Assembly (NCBI RefSeq): GCF_021401125.1
Contig: NZ_JACBFQ010000007.1
Location: 62,001 to 126,000, forward strand
Origin: Xanthobacter sp. NM-59
GTDB taxonomy: Bacteria > Pseudomonadota > Alphaproteobacteria > Rhizobiales > Xanthobacteraceae
Length of the DNA: 64,000 nt
Direction of reading: 5' to 3'
Shown piece by piece: positions 38,352-48,228 of this stretch. Position 1 is the first letter of the stretch. Each line of letters begins with the position of its first letter. A model generated the notes under the pieces. That model saw nothing but the letters and a program-made list of their open reading frames with translations. It ran no database searches and was not told the DNA's origin. A program made the translations under genes and the position numbers.

Positions 38352-39248
38352 TCAACTTGCCGTGCCCGGCGCCGGTGCCGCGCTGGCCACCTGCCGGGCG
38401 GCATTGCGCAACACGCTGCGGAATGCGCCCACCGCCTCGTTCGAGGCGTCCGCCTGCTCCTCCAGCACATAGCTGAGGGTGCCGACCGGCGGCAGGCCCG
38501 CACCCTGCGGAAGGGTTGCGATGCCCGGGGTCCGGAAGCTGCGGCCGATGGCCATGACGCCAAGGCCGGCTTCCGCCGTGGCCAGCAGGCCGAGAAGGTT
38601 GCTACCCTCCACCACCGGGGTCCAATCGCGGCCGGCGGCGCGAAGGGCGGCTTCGGCGATGGTCCTGGTGATGCTGGGGCTGGTGTAGGTGATGAACCGC
38701 AGCGGCTCGTCCGCCGCGATCCGCTCGCGGGCGCGCGCCACCCACACCAAGTGCTCGTGCCAGAGGACTTCGCCGCCATCGTCCATGTGGCCCTTGCCCA
38801 GAACCAGATCGACCTCCTCGGCGCGCAGCGCATCGTGCAGATGCTCATTGCGGCCGGTGACGAACTTCATCGCGAAATCCGGAAACTCGGAGCGGAAGAT
38901 GCTGAGGGCCAGAGGCAGCCGCGTCGTCGCGAACTCATCCTCAATGCCGACCTTCAAAATCCCCCGCATGCCCGGGCGGGCGAGCTGCTCGCGCGCATCC
39001 GCCGCCAGCCCCAGGATGGAGCGGGCATAGATCAACATCGCCTCGCCATCAGCAGTCAGCTCGACCCGGCGCGTCGTGCGGCGGATGATCCGGCGCCCGA
39101 TCCGCTTCTCGATCCGCGCGACGCGCTGGCTGATGGCGGACTGGGAGCACCCCAGCTGCTCCGCCGCGCGACTGAAGCTGCGGCTGCTCGCCACCGCGTC
39201 GAATGCCTTGAGTTCGTCGGTGTCTATGAGGTCGCCCGGTCCTGCCAT
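38352..39248 (-). CDS. LysR-family transcriptional regulator
   Basis: 298 residues. N-terminal helix-turn-helix (LKAFDAVASSRSFSRAAEQL, CSQSAISQRVARIEKRIGRR), then the two-lobed effector domain (GILKVGIEDEFATTRLPLAL). ATG 39248 chosen; longer frames use a TTG at 39314. It lies between the divergent malic enzyme gene and the fumC operon and may control either or both. The inducer is unknown, perhaps a C4-dicarboxylate. Confidence 0.88.
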   Translation of the reverse strand: MAGPGDLIDTDELKAFDAVASSRSFSRAAEQLGCSQSAISQRVARIEKRIGRRIIRRTTRRVELTADGEAMLIYARSILGLAADAREQLARPGMRGILKVGIEDEFATTRLPLALSIFRSEFPDFAMKFVTGRNEHLHDALRAEEVDLVLGKGHMDDGGEVLWHEHLVWVARARERIAADEPLRFITYTSPSITRTIAEAALRAAGRDWTPVVEGSNLLGLLATAEAGLGVMAIGRSFRTPGIATLPQGAGLPPVGTLSYVLEEQADASNEAVGAFRSVLRNAARQVASAAPAPGTAS

Positions 39249-39808
39249 CCCCTGCCCGTCCCCAGCCGCGATGACGGTATTGACAGCACGCTTTCGACGA
39301 CACACCAGCAACAAGTTGCAGCGCGATTATTTATATTAAACTGAAATAAATATATATAAATATCAAATAAATTGATTCCGATTGCCCTCATGTCGACATA
39401 CATGTTCAAAATGAATATAAGCTCAATTTATAAACACGACTCACGGACGCTGAGCGCGATTTTCACATAAATATATCAGCTCCACAAAGGAACATAATTG
39501 CAATTGTCATATATTATTTTTCTGCAGCGACACAAAACCTCTCCCTCCGCGCCACACCGCGGGGGCAACGCCGGATTGCGCGGTGATCGGCGCCTTTTGA
39601 AGGGCCATGGGTCCGCCCGCAGGGGACCCGCCACGGCGTGCCCCTTGAAGCTGTTGGCCGCCCAATCCCTCCGGCTCCGGCCGCTCCGCCGGGTCCGTTA
39701 CCGCCACTTACCTGATGGGGCGCGCCCGGCGTGCCCTGTACCCGTCGGACACAAGTCCGCCGCCCTTAACCCGCCAATAACGTCAACCAAGCCGGAAAGG
39801 TCTCAAGC
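39249..39808. other. AT-rich divergent promoter region between LysR and malic enzyme genes
   Basis: About 560 bases. From 39325 to 39530 the sequence is unusually AT-rich for this genome (runs such as TATTTATATTAAACTG and AATATATATAAATATC), with a palindrome ATGTCGACAT at 39390-39399. The rest is GC-rich and without a supported gene. It probably holds both promoters and LysR binding sites. Confidence 0.5.
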
Positions 39809-41149
39809 ATGTTTAGCAGACAGGCAAAGGCCATCACCGATGCTGCCGGCCGCCGCATCAGCACCACCGCGCGCGGCTACGACGTCCTGCGAGATCCAGC
39901 GCTCAACAAAGGCTCGGCCTTCTCGCCCGCGGAACGCAAGGCCCTCGGCCTCGAGGGGCTGTTGCCGCCCTTGGTGACGACCGAGCTGGAGCCCCAGCTG
40001 GAGCTGACCTACCAGGCTTATCACGCCGCCCCGACTGATCTGGCGAAGCACATTTACATGTGGCACCTGCACGACAATAACATCACGCTGTTCTACGCCC
40101 TGCTGCAGCGCCACATGCTGGAAATGCTGCCCGTCGTCTATGATCCCGTCGTCGGCGAGGCCATCGAAAACTATAGCGAGGTGATGACCCGCCCCCGCGG
40201 CATCTTCCTGAGCATTGACGACCCGGCAGGTGTCGAGGGGAAGCTGGCGGCGTTCGGCGCCGGCCCCGATGACATCGACCCTCACCGGGTCATTCCCGTG
40301 GCGCTCGATGTCGGCACCAACAATGAGAAGCTGCTCGACGCCCCCTGCTATGTCGGCTACCGCCACGCCCGTGCGGGCGGGCAAGACTATGACAACTTCA
40401 TCGATGCCTATGTCACCGCGGCGAAAAAGCTGTTCCCGAAGGCGATGCTGCACTGGGAAGACTTCGGCTCCACCAATGCGCGCCGCATCCTCGGCCGCTA
40501 CCGTGACAAGGTCGCCACCTTCAACGACGACATGCAAGGCACGGGCTCCATCGTCATTGCCGGTCTGCTCAACACCGTGGCCCGCACCGGCACCCCTTGG
40601 AGCGAGCAGCGCGTGGTCGTCTTTGGCGCCGGCACGGCGGGCGTCGGCATCGCCGACCAGATCCGCGACCTGATGGTCCGCCATGGCCTCTCCAAGGAAG
40701 AGGCCACGCGCCGCGTGTGGCTGGTCGACTTGCCCGGCCTCCTCACGGCCGACATGTCCGATGGACTGCTCGACTTCCAGCGGCCCTATGCACGCCCCGA
40801 CGCGGAAGTGGCAGGCCTCGCCCGCACCCGCTGCGAGGCGATCCCGGCGGCCGAAACGCGCTGGCCCGAAATGTCCGCGCTGCGGGCTGCCGCGGCGGCG
40901 AAGGGCGGCATCATCGACCTTGCGACGGTGGTGGCGGCGGTGAAGCCCACCATCCTCATCGGCACCTCCACCACGCCCCATCAGTTCACCCAGGAGATCG
41001 TGGGCACGATGGCCGCCCACGTGGAACACCCGATCATCTTCCCGCTCTCCAACCCCACGCTGCTGCACGAAGCCACGGCGGCGTGCGCCTCAACGTCAGC
41101 GATTGGGAGGCGCAATTCGACCGGCGCCTGCGCGACGACGACGCCGTGA
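39809..41149 (+). CDS. NAD(P)-dependent malic enzyme, C-terminally truncated
   Basis: 446 residues as read, against about 540-565 for this family. Intact parts are the N-terminal helical domain, the catalytic tyrosine region MLPVVYDPVVGEAIENY, HWEDFGSTNARRILGRY, TFNDDMQGTGSIVIAG and the dinucleotide site VVVFGAGTAGVGIADQI. At IIFPLSNPTLLHEATAA (about 41075) the family sequence stops; the last 20 or so codons are out-of-frame DeoR-gene DNA. About 100 residues are missing, so activity is doubtful. It would have converted malate to pyruvate. Confidence 0.82.
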   Translation: MFSRQAKAITDAAGRRISTTARGYDVLRDPALNKGSAFSPAERKALGLEGLLPPLVTTELEPQLELTYQAYHAAPTDLAKHIYMWHLHDNNITLFYALLQRHMLEMLPVVYDPVVGEAIENYSEVMTRPRGIFLSIDDPAGVEGKLAAFGAGPDDIDPHRVIPVALDVGTNNEKLLDAPCYVGYRHARAGGQDYDNFIDAYVTAAKKLFPKAMLHWEDFGSTNARRILGRYRDKVATFNDDMQGTGSIVIAGLLNTVARTGTPWSEQRVVVFGAGTAGVGIADQIRDLMVRHGLSKEEATRRVWLVDLPGLLTADMSDGLLDFQRPYARPDAEVAGLARTRCEAIPAAETRWPEMSALRAAAAAKGGIIDLATVVAAVKPTILIGTSTTPHQFTQEIVGTMAAHVEHPIIFPLSNPTLLHEATAACASTSAIGRRNSTGACATTTP

Positions 41150-41688
41150 AACGCCGCATCGCCCGCGCCGCGGTGGAGCTGATCGACAAAGAGGCCACCA
41201 TCCTCCTCGACAATTCGTCCACCGCCTGTTTCCTCGCCGAGATGCTGGCGCCGCGGGCGGGCCGGCTGACCGCCATCACCTTCTCCCTGGAGGTGACGCA
41301 GATCCTCACCGGCGCCGGCCGCAGCCACCGCGTCATCCTGCCGGGCGGGGAATAGCGCGCGGACGACCGCACTGTCATCGGGCCATCGGCCATCGATTTC
41401 GCCTCGCAATTCACGCCGAGCCTGTTCGTGATGTCGGTGGCGGCCGCATCCCCGCAGCACGGCTGCATGGATTTCGACCTGTTCGAGACCGAGCTCGAGC
41501 GGGCCATGATCCCCCTTGCGGACAAGGTGATGCTGCTGCTCGGCAGCTCCAAATGGACCAAGCCCGATCTCATCAATGTGTGCGGCTGGTCGGCCGTGGA
41601 CATCCTCGTCACTGAGGCGGCGCCTCCTGCCGCGGTCACCGGCGAGCTGGAGCACGGCCGCATCGTGGTCGCCCCGTCCGCCGGCTGA
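41076..41688 (+). pseudogene. DeoR-family regulator remnant (lacks HTH, amber stop)
   Basis: In a frame different from the malic enzyme, the DNA encodes a DeoR-type effector domain from its post-HTH linker (HGGVRLNVSDWEAQFDRRL) through ATILLDNSSTACFLAEML and VILPGGE. A TAG at 41353-41355 replaces the usual tyrosine codon. The same frame then continues RADDRTVIGPSAIDF to KVMLLLGSSKWTKPDLINV and its normal end. The N-terminal DNA-binding domain is gone, deleted at the junction with the malic enzyme gene. Non-functional. Confidence 0.8.
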
Positions 41689-41724
41689 AGGCGCGCAGCC
41701 CCACCTGTACGCCCCGGCAACGCA

Positions 41725-41751
41725 AAGAGGGCGGCACGCGGCCGCCCTCTT
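41725..41751. terminator. Bidirectional terminator-like hairpin
   Basis: AAGAGGGCGGC (41725-41735) pairs perfectly with GCCGCCCTCTT (41741-41751) over a five-base loop. It lies between the converging DeoR remnant and the MFS gene and could stop transcripts from both sides. Confidence 0.65.
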
Positions 41752-41808
41752 CCTCATGCTCCCGGCGCCCGACCCCGCGCCCTCTTCGAGGACGCGGGGG
41801 CCCGGCAT

Positions 41809-43056
41809 TCAGGTCGCATAGGTCTTGCCGCGAATGAGAGTGCTCGGGACCAGGCCGCACAGCAGGAACGCAATGCACATGACCAGGAAGCCTGTTCCGA
41901 TGTTCCCGCCGGTCGCCAGATAGCCGATGACGATGGGCGCCGCCACGCCGCCGAGCCGGCCGATATTGTAGGTGGCGCCGATCGCGAGGCCGCGAACGCT
42001 CGTGTCGAAGCTCTGGCCCATATAGGTCGCCGTCACGCCGAAGGGCATGCCGTAGAAGAAGCCGAACAGGGTCATCAGATAAGCGATGTTGCTTGGCGAA
42101 TGCCAGAACACCACCACCGGAATGAAGGCCGCCGTCGCGGCATTGGCGATGAAGAACACCGCGCGGCAGCCGATCTTGTCCGCCAGCCAGCCGGCCGAGA
42201 TCTTGCCGAGGGTCGACGCAAGGAAGGTCGCCATCATGTAACCGGCGATGGCACTGAACTTGATGTGCAGCTCTTCCTGAAGATAAGACGGCATCCAATT
42301 GACGACGCCATAATAGCCGAACTGCAGAAGGCCTGTGGCGATGGTCCAGATGACGAAACGCTTGCGATTCTCCACATCGCTGAGGAGCTGGCGGATGATG
42401 GAGGCCCGCTTGGTTCCCCCCGCCCCCCCATTGAGCGCGCGAGCGGCCTTCACCTCCAGATAGCAGGCGGGCTCCTGCACGAACATCTGCATGCCCAACG
42501 CCACCACCACTGGTACGATCGAAGTAAAGAACAGATAGCGCCAGCCAAAATCAGGGATGACGAAGCTCGACACCAGGGAGGCGACCACATAGCCGATGGT
42601 CCAGCCCGATTGCAGGGCTCCCAGGATGGTGGTGCGATATTTGGCGGGCGCATACTCGAACATCAAAGTATTGCTGCACACGAAGACCGCGCCGAGCCCC
42701 AGAGAACCGAAGAAGCGAACCACGGCGAACTGCCAGTAGTTCTGCGTCAACCCCAGAACACTGGTGCCGACTGAGAACAGGAAAACGGCGATCGACAAGG
42801 TCCGCACGCGCCCGAAACGATCGCAGGCCCAGCCGCCATAGATGCCGCCCACCGCCATGGCCGCCAAGGTAATGCTGCCCAGGGCGCCGGCCTCCACATT
42901 CGTGAGCGAGAACTCCTGCTTCAGGCTGGGAAGGCTCAAAGCCAGGTACATTACATCAGCGCCATCCGCCAGCAGGGCAAGGAAGGCGAAGACAAACACG
43001 ACCATCCACTTTTTGTCGGCAACTGCTTTTTCGTCCGTCTCGACAGCCGTCGTCAT
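41809..43056 (-). CDS. MFS transporter, aromatic-acid/organic-acid symporter type
   Basis: 415 residues, 12 membrane helices. The loop between helices 2 and 3 has GWACDRFGRVRTL; DADVMYL-type residues (DGADVMYLALSLPSL) in helix 1 resemble the AAHS aromatic acid:proton symporters. ATG 43056. It follows the ThDP enzyme and aldehyde dehydrogenase genes on the same strand, so it may import their substrate, for example an aromatic or 2-oxo acid. The identity of that acid is not known. Confidence 0.82.
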   Translation of the reverse strand: MTTAVETDEKAVADKKWMVVFVFAFLALLADGADVMYLALSLPSLKQEFSLTNVEAGALGSITLAAMAVGGIYGGWACDRFGRVRTLSIAVFLFSVGTSVLGLTQNYWQFAVVRFFGSLGLGAVFVCSNTLMFEYAPAKYRTTILGALQSGWTIGYVVASLVSSFVIPDFGWRYLFFTSIVPVVVALGMQMFVQEPACYLEVKAARALNGGAGGTKRASIIRQLLSDVENRKRFVIWTIATGLLQFGYYGVVNWMPSYLQEELHIKFSAIAGYMMATFLASTLGKISAGWLADKIGCRAVFFIANAATAAFIPVVVFWHSPSNIAYLMTLFGFFYGMPFGVTATYMGQSFDTSVRGLAIGATYNIGRLGGVAAPIVIGYLATGGNIGTGFLVMCIAFLLCGLVPSTLIRGKTYAT

Positions 43057-43178
43057 CCTGTTTCCTCCGATATATTTATTTTATTTTGGGCGGGGCATAT
43101 CGTTTCGCCCCCACGGGACCATGGCCCACGATGGGCTGCCTCGCCGCGCAAGGTCCAGGCGGGGGCGCAAGGTTCGGT

Positions 43179-44720
43179 TCAGATCATCAGCTCGATGAGG
43201 AAGGGCTTGGCCTCCTTGAAGCTCGCCTCCATCAGGGTCGCGCATTCCTCCATGGTATGCGCGCGGGCGGCTTCGACCCCGAGGCCGTTCGCCAGGGAAA
43301 CCCAGTCAAGGTCCGGCTTGCCCAGGTCCAGCATGCTCATGGCCGTGGCACCGGGAACGGCGCCGACATTCTGATACTCGCCGATGAGGATATTATACTT
43401 CCTGTTATTGAGCAGGATGGTGGTGACAGGCAGGTTTTCACGGGCCTGGGTCCACAAGGCCTGCACCGTATACATGCCCGACCCATCCGCCTGCAGCGAG
43501 ATGACACGACGCTCGCTCTTGCCGCCGATCGCCGCGCCCGTCGCCATGGGCAGCCCCCCGCCGATGGCGCCGCCGACCTGGTGCAGCCAGGTGTGAGCCG
43601 GCGAGGCATGGGAGCAGCGATAAAAGCCGCGCCCGTAGGAAATGCTTTCATCCGCGATGATTGTGCCTTCCGGCATCAGGGCCGCCACCGTCTGGGCCAC
43701 CTTGTCCGACGTCGGGGCGCCTGATGCCACCGCGGCGCGCGCAGGGGCGGGCGGAAGGGGCACATCGGGCGCGCCAAGCGCTTCCACCAGCGCCGTCAGT
43801 GCCGCCACGGCGTCCTGTTCCGGCCGCGCCAGGACATGGATGTCGGCGTCGGGCCGGTGCTGGATGGAGGGCATGTCGGGATACCCGAAGAAGCCCACCG
43901 GCGCTTTCGCATTGACCAGAACGATCTGATCGAATTCCCGCAGCGCCTCGATCGCGAGACTCATCGCATAGGGAACCTTGGCCAGCGGGAGCGAACCTTC
44001 CCCGCGCTCCACGGTGGGTGCGCAATATTCCAGCATGATCTTGGCGCCGGTGGCCTGCGAGACGCGCCACGCCAATTTCTGGGCCTGCCGCGTGCCGCCC
44101 TTGCCGGAAAGCAGGATCAGCGTGTTGCGCCCATTCCGCAGGGCCCGCGCGGCATTGTCGACGGCGATGGCATCCAGCGCCACCAGCTCGGGAACGGCCA
44201 GGGCCGGCGCCACCACGCCCCCCTCGCTCCAGGAAATGTCGGACGGCACGATCAGCGTCGCGACCTGGCCCGGTCCGGTCCGCGCCGCCCGCACCGCTTC
44301 CGCGGCATCCGCGCCCAACAGCGGTGTGGCGGTGCTCATGCGCACCCATTGAGACACGGTGCGCGCGATGGCGTCCACGTCGGAGGTCAGCGGCGCGTCA
44401 TACCAGCGGTGGTAGGTGGCCTGATCGCCGACGATGTTCACGATGCCGCTTCGGGCACGACGCGCATCATGCAGATTGGCCATGCCGTTGGAAAAGCCGG
44501 GGCCGCAGTGCAGCAGGGTACAGGCGGGCTTTCCGGCAATCCGATAATAGCCGTCGGCCATGCCGGTCACCACATTTTCCTGCAGCCCCAGATAGCAACG
44601 CATGCCGGGGCTCTGGTCCAATGCGGCGACAAAGTGCATCTCACTCGTGCCGGGATTGGCAAAGCAGGTATCCACGCCGGACTGCAACAGTGTTTCGACA
44701 AGACTTTTCGCGCCGTTCAT
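43179..44720 (-). CDS. ThDP-dependent enzyme, acetolactate synthase/benzoylformate decarboxylase-like
   Basis: 513 residues. Full three-domain ThDP enzyme: catalytic glutamate E48 (GLQENVVTG) and ThDP-Mg motif from LQADGSGMYTVQALWTQ to LLNNRKYN. It is shorter than true acetolactate synthase, has no regulatory-subunit gene nearby and lies beside an aldehyde dehydrogenase. A non-oxidative 2-oxo acid decarboxylase giving an aldehyde is therefore as likely as acetolactate synthesis. ATG 44720 has GGGAG; longer frames upstream are noise. Confidence 0.8.
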   Translation of the reverse strand: MNGAKSLVETLLQSGVDTCFANPGTSEMHFVAALDQSPGMRCYLGLQENVVTGMADGYYRIAGKPACTLLHCGPGFSNGMANLHDARRARSGIVNIVGDQATYHRWYDAPLTSDVDAIARTVSQWVRMSTATPLLGADAAEAVRAARTGPGQVATLIVPSDISWSEGGVVAPALAVPELVALDAIAVDNAARALRNGRNTLILLSGKGGTRQAQKLAWRVSQATGAKIMLEYCAPTVERGEGSLPLAKVPYAMSLAIEALREFDQIVLVNAKAPVGFFGYPDMPSIQHRPDADIHVLARPEQDAVAALTALVEALGAPDVPLPPAPARAAVASGAPTSDKVAQTVAALMPEGTIIADESISYGRGFYRCSHASPAHTWLHQVGGAIGGGLPMATGAAIGGKSERRVISLQADGSGMYTVQALWTQARENLPVTTILLNNRKYNILIGEYQNVGAVPGATAMSMLDLGKPDLDWVSLANGLGVEAARAHTMEECATLMEASFKEAKPFLIELMI

Positions 44721-44876
44721 CGGCAACTCCCATCGCATCAGCCCAAGATCGCAGCGCACAGAGGCGGATCTCGAGCCGAAATCAGATATGGATCGAAGCC
44801 GGGCCTCCTCGGCCCGGAAGTCGCACAAGGCGTCACCGTCAAGACGGGCGGCGCCTTTCGCAAGTGGCCAGCCCTT

Positions 44877-46325
44877 TCAGACGCCGATCTGGGAGACGAA
44901 TTTGGGGTTGAGATAGGCTTCGATAGCCTCCGAGCCGCCTTCCGAGCCATAGCCGGAATCGCGCACGCCGCCAAACGGCACCTCCGGCAGGGCCAGGCCC
45001 AGATGGTTGATGGTCATCATGCCCGCGTCCACCCCGTCCGCCACCGCCGCCGCCGTCTTGGCCGAGCGCGTGTAGGCGTAGGACGCAAGCCCATAAGGCA
45101 GCCGGTTCGCCTCTGTGATGGCCTCGTCGAAGTCGCTGAAGGGCAGGATCATCGCCAGCGGGCCGAACGGCTCCTCGTTCATCATCCGCATCTCGCGGGT
45201 GACGCCCGTCACCACCGTCGGCTCGAAGAAATAGCCCTTATTGCCGATCCGCGCCCCGCCGGTCGCCACCTGCGCGCCGCGCTGGCGGGCATCGGCGATC
45301 AGCGCCTCCATGGCCGGGATGCGCCGCTCATTGGCCAGCGGGCCCATGGTGGTGTCGGGGTCGAGCCCGTTGCCCACCTTCACCGCCTTGGCCACCGCAA
45401 CGAAGGTGTCCACGAACGCCTCATACACCTTCTCCTGCACCAGATAGCGGGTCGGAGACACGCACACCTGGCCGGCATTGCGGAACTTAGCGGTGGCGAT
45501 CTGGCGGGCGGCGGCCTTCACGTCGGCGTCCTCGAACACGATCACCGGCGAGTGGCCGCCCAGCTCCATGGTGGCCCGCTTCATGTGCGCGCCGGCGAGC
45601 GCGGCCAGATGCTTGCCCACCGGGGTGGAGCCGGTGAAGGTGACCTTGCGGATGGTCGGGTGGGGGATGAGATGCTCGCTGATCTCGGCCGGCACGCCAT
45701 AGACCAACCCGATGACGCCCTTCGGCACGCCGGCATCCACGAAGGCGCGGATAAGCTCGGCCGGGGAGGCCGGGGTTTCTTCCGGCGCCTTCACGATGAT
45801 GGAGCAGCCGGCGGCAAGGGCTCCGCACAGCTTGCGCACCAGCTGGTTGATGGGGAAATTCCAGGGGGTGAAGGCGGCCACCGGCCCCACCGGCTCCTTG
45901 ATGACGAGCTGGTAGACGCCCGGCGCGCGGGCCGGGATGACGCGGCCATAGGCGCGCCGGCCTTCTTCGGCGAACCAGTCGATGATGTCGGCGGCGGCCA
46001 GCGTCTCGCCGCGCGCCTCGGCCAGGGGCTTGCCCTGTTCGAGCGTCATGAGGCGGGCGATGGCCTCGGCCCGCTCGCGCAGGAGGTCGGCGGCGCGGCG
46101 CATGAGCTTGGAGCGATCATAGGCGGACACCTTGCGCCACACGGCAAAGCCGCGGGCGCTCGCCTCCAGCGCCTCGTCCAGGTCGGCCCGGGAGGCGTGG
46201 GCCACCGTGCCGATCTCCTCCTCGCTGGCCGGATTGACAACCGCAATGCGACCGCCGCCCGAAGCATCCCGCCACGCACCGTCAATGTGCAGCTGCACGT
46301 TCGGATAGGGGGTGTCGGAACTCAT
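44877..46325 (-). CDS. NAD(P)-dependent aldehyde dehydrogenase, succinate-semialdehyde dehydrogenase-like
   Basis: 482 residues, an intact ALDH with catalytic C288 (NAGQVCVSP), general base E254 (ELGGHSP) and the FTPWNFPIN and FTGSTPVGK motifs. Overall pattern ([19 protein letters not shown]) resembles the GabD/SSADH branch. It would oxidise an aldehyde, perhaps the product of the ThDP enzyme encoded 157 bases downstream, to an acid. Which aldehyde cannot be read from the sequence. Confidence 0.87.
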   Translation of the reverse strand: MSSDTPYPNVQLHIDGAWRDASGGGRIAVVNPASEEEIGTVAHASRADLDEALEASARGFAVWRKVSAYDRSKLMRRAADLLRERAEAIARLMTLEQGKPLAEARGETLAAADIIDWFAEEGRRAYGRVIPARAPGVYQLVIKEPVGPVAAFTPWNFPINQLVRKLCGALAAGCSIIVKAPEETPASPAELIRAFVDAGVPKGVIGLVYGVPAEISEHLIPHPTIRKVTFTGSTPVGKHLAALAGAHMKRATMELGGHSPVIVFEDADVKAAARQIATAKFRNAGQVCVSPTRYLVQEKVYEAFVDTFVAVAKAVKVGNGLDPDTTMGPLANERRIPAMEALIADARQRGAQVATGGARIGNKGYFFEPTVVTGVTREMRMMNEEPFGPLAMILPFSDFDEAITEANRLPYGLASYAYTRSAKTAAAVADGVDAGMMTINHLGLALPEVPFGGVRDSGYGSEGGSEAIEAYLNPKFVSQIGV

Positions 46326-46697
46326 GAGCCCTCCCTTCAGACAGCATAATCCGCTGCGGCGCCATGAACTTGCCGCCTATGCTTGTGCTTTGTTGGTCTT
46401 GTTTTTCCACCTCCCGCCCGAGGTGGTAAAGCGAGAAAAAATCACTAGGTCATGCGCTTTCGTCATTAACTCCAGCGTCAGGCGCCCCCGCGGCCTGGCC
46501 TGCCATGTGGCGCGAAGCACCGGTTTCCAAGCGCGCGGCGGGGTAGCGGCGCCCTCCGATGCGACGCAGGCCGCAGCCGGCTCATGACGGGCGCTAAGGA
46601 TTCTCTCGCAGGGGGAAGAAAGGAGCATCGAGAAACGTCTTCATGCTCTTTCACGAGCACAAGCACGCCATCAGCGGGCTCCGCCTGGAAGCCGCGT
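46326..46697. other. Intergenic region between LysR and aldehyde dehydrogenase genes
   Basis: About 370 bases upstream of the dehydrogenase start. It probably holds the promoter of the dehydrogenase-ThDP-MFS operon, but no clear operator or small gene is seen. Confidence 0.45.
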
Positions 46698-47666
46698 TCA
46701 CGAATGGGCTCGCCCAGGCCGTGCGGAGGAAGCCGTCGCCGGAGCCTTCGGGTCGGGGCCGCTCCGATCAAGGCCGCGTGTATAGGCAGCGGCCTGTTCC
46801 AGCAACCAGGCGCGGAAGGCAAGTAATGATGGCCTCTGGCTCAGAGCCTCCGGATAGACGAGGTAATAGGCATCGCTATCCGACAAGTCCGGCTCGGCGA
46901 GGGCTCGCAGACGCCCCTCCGCAATATGCCGCTGCACGAAGAAATCCGGCACGAGCGCGATTCCAAGGCCGGCTTCCGCTCCGCTGATCAGCATGGTGTG
47001 GAGCTCGTAGCGGGCACCGCGAACGGCGCGCGCATCATCCACGCCATGATGCCCGAACCAGTCTTCCCACGCATTCGGCCGCGTCGTCGAATGCAGCAGC
47101 GGATAGGCAAGAAGATCCCGCGGCGAGCGGATTTCTCCGCTGATAAGAGCCGGCGCGCAGACGGGCACCACGCCTTCCCCAAAGAGATAGTCGAGCTGCG
47201 CAGAGGCCCAATAGGGTCTGCCATAATGGATCGCGGCCTCGAAATGCGTCTCCTCGAAGGAAAAAGCTTCCGTTCGCACCCCCATGTTCACACCAACGTC
47301 GGGATGCCTCGCATTGAAGCTGGGCAAGCGCGGGATCAACCAATGGGAGGCAAAGGTAGGCAGCACCGCCAGTTCCAGCTGCGCGCCACCACCATGGGAC
47401 ATCAGGGATGCGGTATCCCGGTTCAAGGCCTCGATCGAGCGGCGAACCTGGGTCGCGTAAAGCCGCCCCGCGCGCGTCAGACGCACACGCTGCTTGACGC
47501 GCACAAAAAGCGTGACGTCGAGATTGCCTTCCAGCAGGGCGATCTGCCGCGAGATGGCGCTTTCCGTCAGGCAAAGGTCCCTGGCGGCCAGAGTGAAACT
47601 CTCATAGCGCGCCGCCGCCTCGAAGGCCAATAAAGTTCCAATATTCGGTATTCTCACCTTGCGCAT
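46698..47666 (-). CDS. LysR-family transcriptional regulator, GcvA-like
   Basis: 322 residues. HTH region TLLAFEAAARYESFTLAARD, LTESAISRQIALLEGNL, then the effector domain with LELAVLPTFASHWLIPRLPSF, characteristic of the GcvA-like branch. ATG 47666 chosen; the frame continues upstream without a domain. It is just upstream of and codirectional with the aldehyde dehydrogenase operon, which it may control. Confidence 0.88.
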   Translation of the reverse strand: MRKVRIPNIGTLLAFEAAARYESFTLAARDLCLTESAISRQIALLEGNLDVTLFVRVKQRVRLTRAGRLYATQVRRSIEALNRDTASLMSHGGGAQLELAVLPTFASHWLIPRLPSFNARHPDVGVNMGVRTEAFSFEETHFEAAIHYGRPYWASAQLDYLFGEGVVPVCAPALISGEIRSPRDLLAYPLLHSTTRPNAWEDWFGHHGVDDARAVRGARYELHTMLISGAEAGLGIALVPDFFVQRHIAEGRLRALAEPDLSDSDAYYLVYPEALSQRPSLLAFRAWLLEQAAAYTRGLDRSGPDPKAPATASSARPGRAHS

Positions 47667-48228
47667 ATGTGATGATGCTCGACAGACTGGATAATAAAAC
47701 CTGGGCCTTGACGATATCCAGAGCGTCGCCATATCGCAATCCATCCCACGGGGTGGACGGGCCGGTTGGCGCGGGACGCACCGACGTCTTCCGTGGCCGC
47801 GGCGGGGGCACACAAGCGGTTTGGCACCCCAGGCGCCCGGTGCCGCGAAGCGCGCCGTGACGATGGCAAGCCCCGAACGGCACTCACCATCACTACGATC
47901 AGCCCTCGAAAGAGCCGCCTCCCGGAGCGTTTTGAGGCGCGGCCTTCCTGGAGCGTCCCGACAAGCCGTGCAATACCGCACGCGTGCGAGGTCCATGCGC
48001 GTTCAGCCATAAGCTGAGGCACCGCCCCGGCTTCACCAAAGTCATCGCTTTGGCATCCTTTCTCCGCCACCGCAGAACACTGCAAGGCCGTTCTATGGCC
48101 AAAAATCGCCATTCATACCGGCACGAGGATACGCATGGTAGAGATGCATCTGCGCCCAGCTTTGATATTTCCATTATTTAGAAAAATACCAATACTCGAT
48201 CATCCATGATTGTGTAGATACAACTGTT
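47667..48228. other. Intergenic region left of the autotransporter remnant
   Basis: About 560 bases without a supported gene. The last 80 (48160-48228) are AT-rich and may be the old promoter of the autotransporter gene. Confidence 0.45.
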
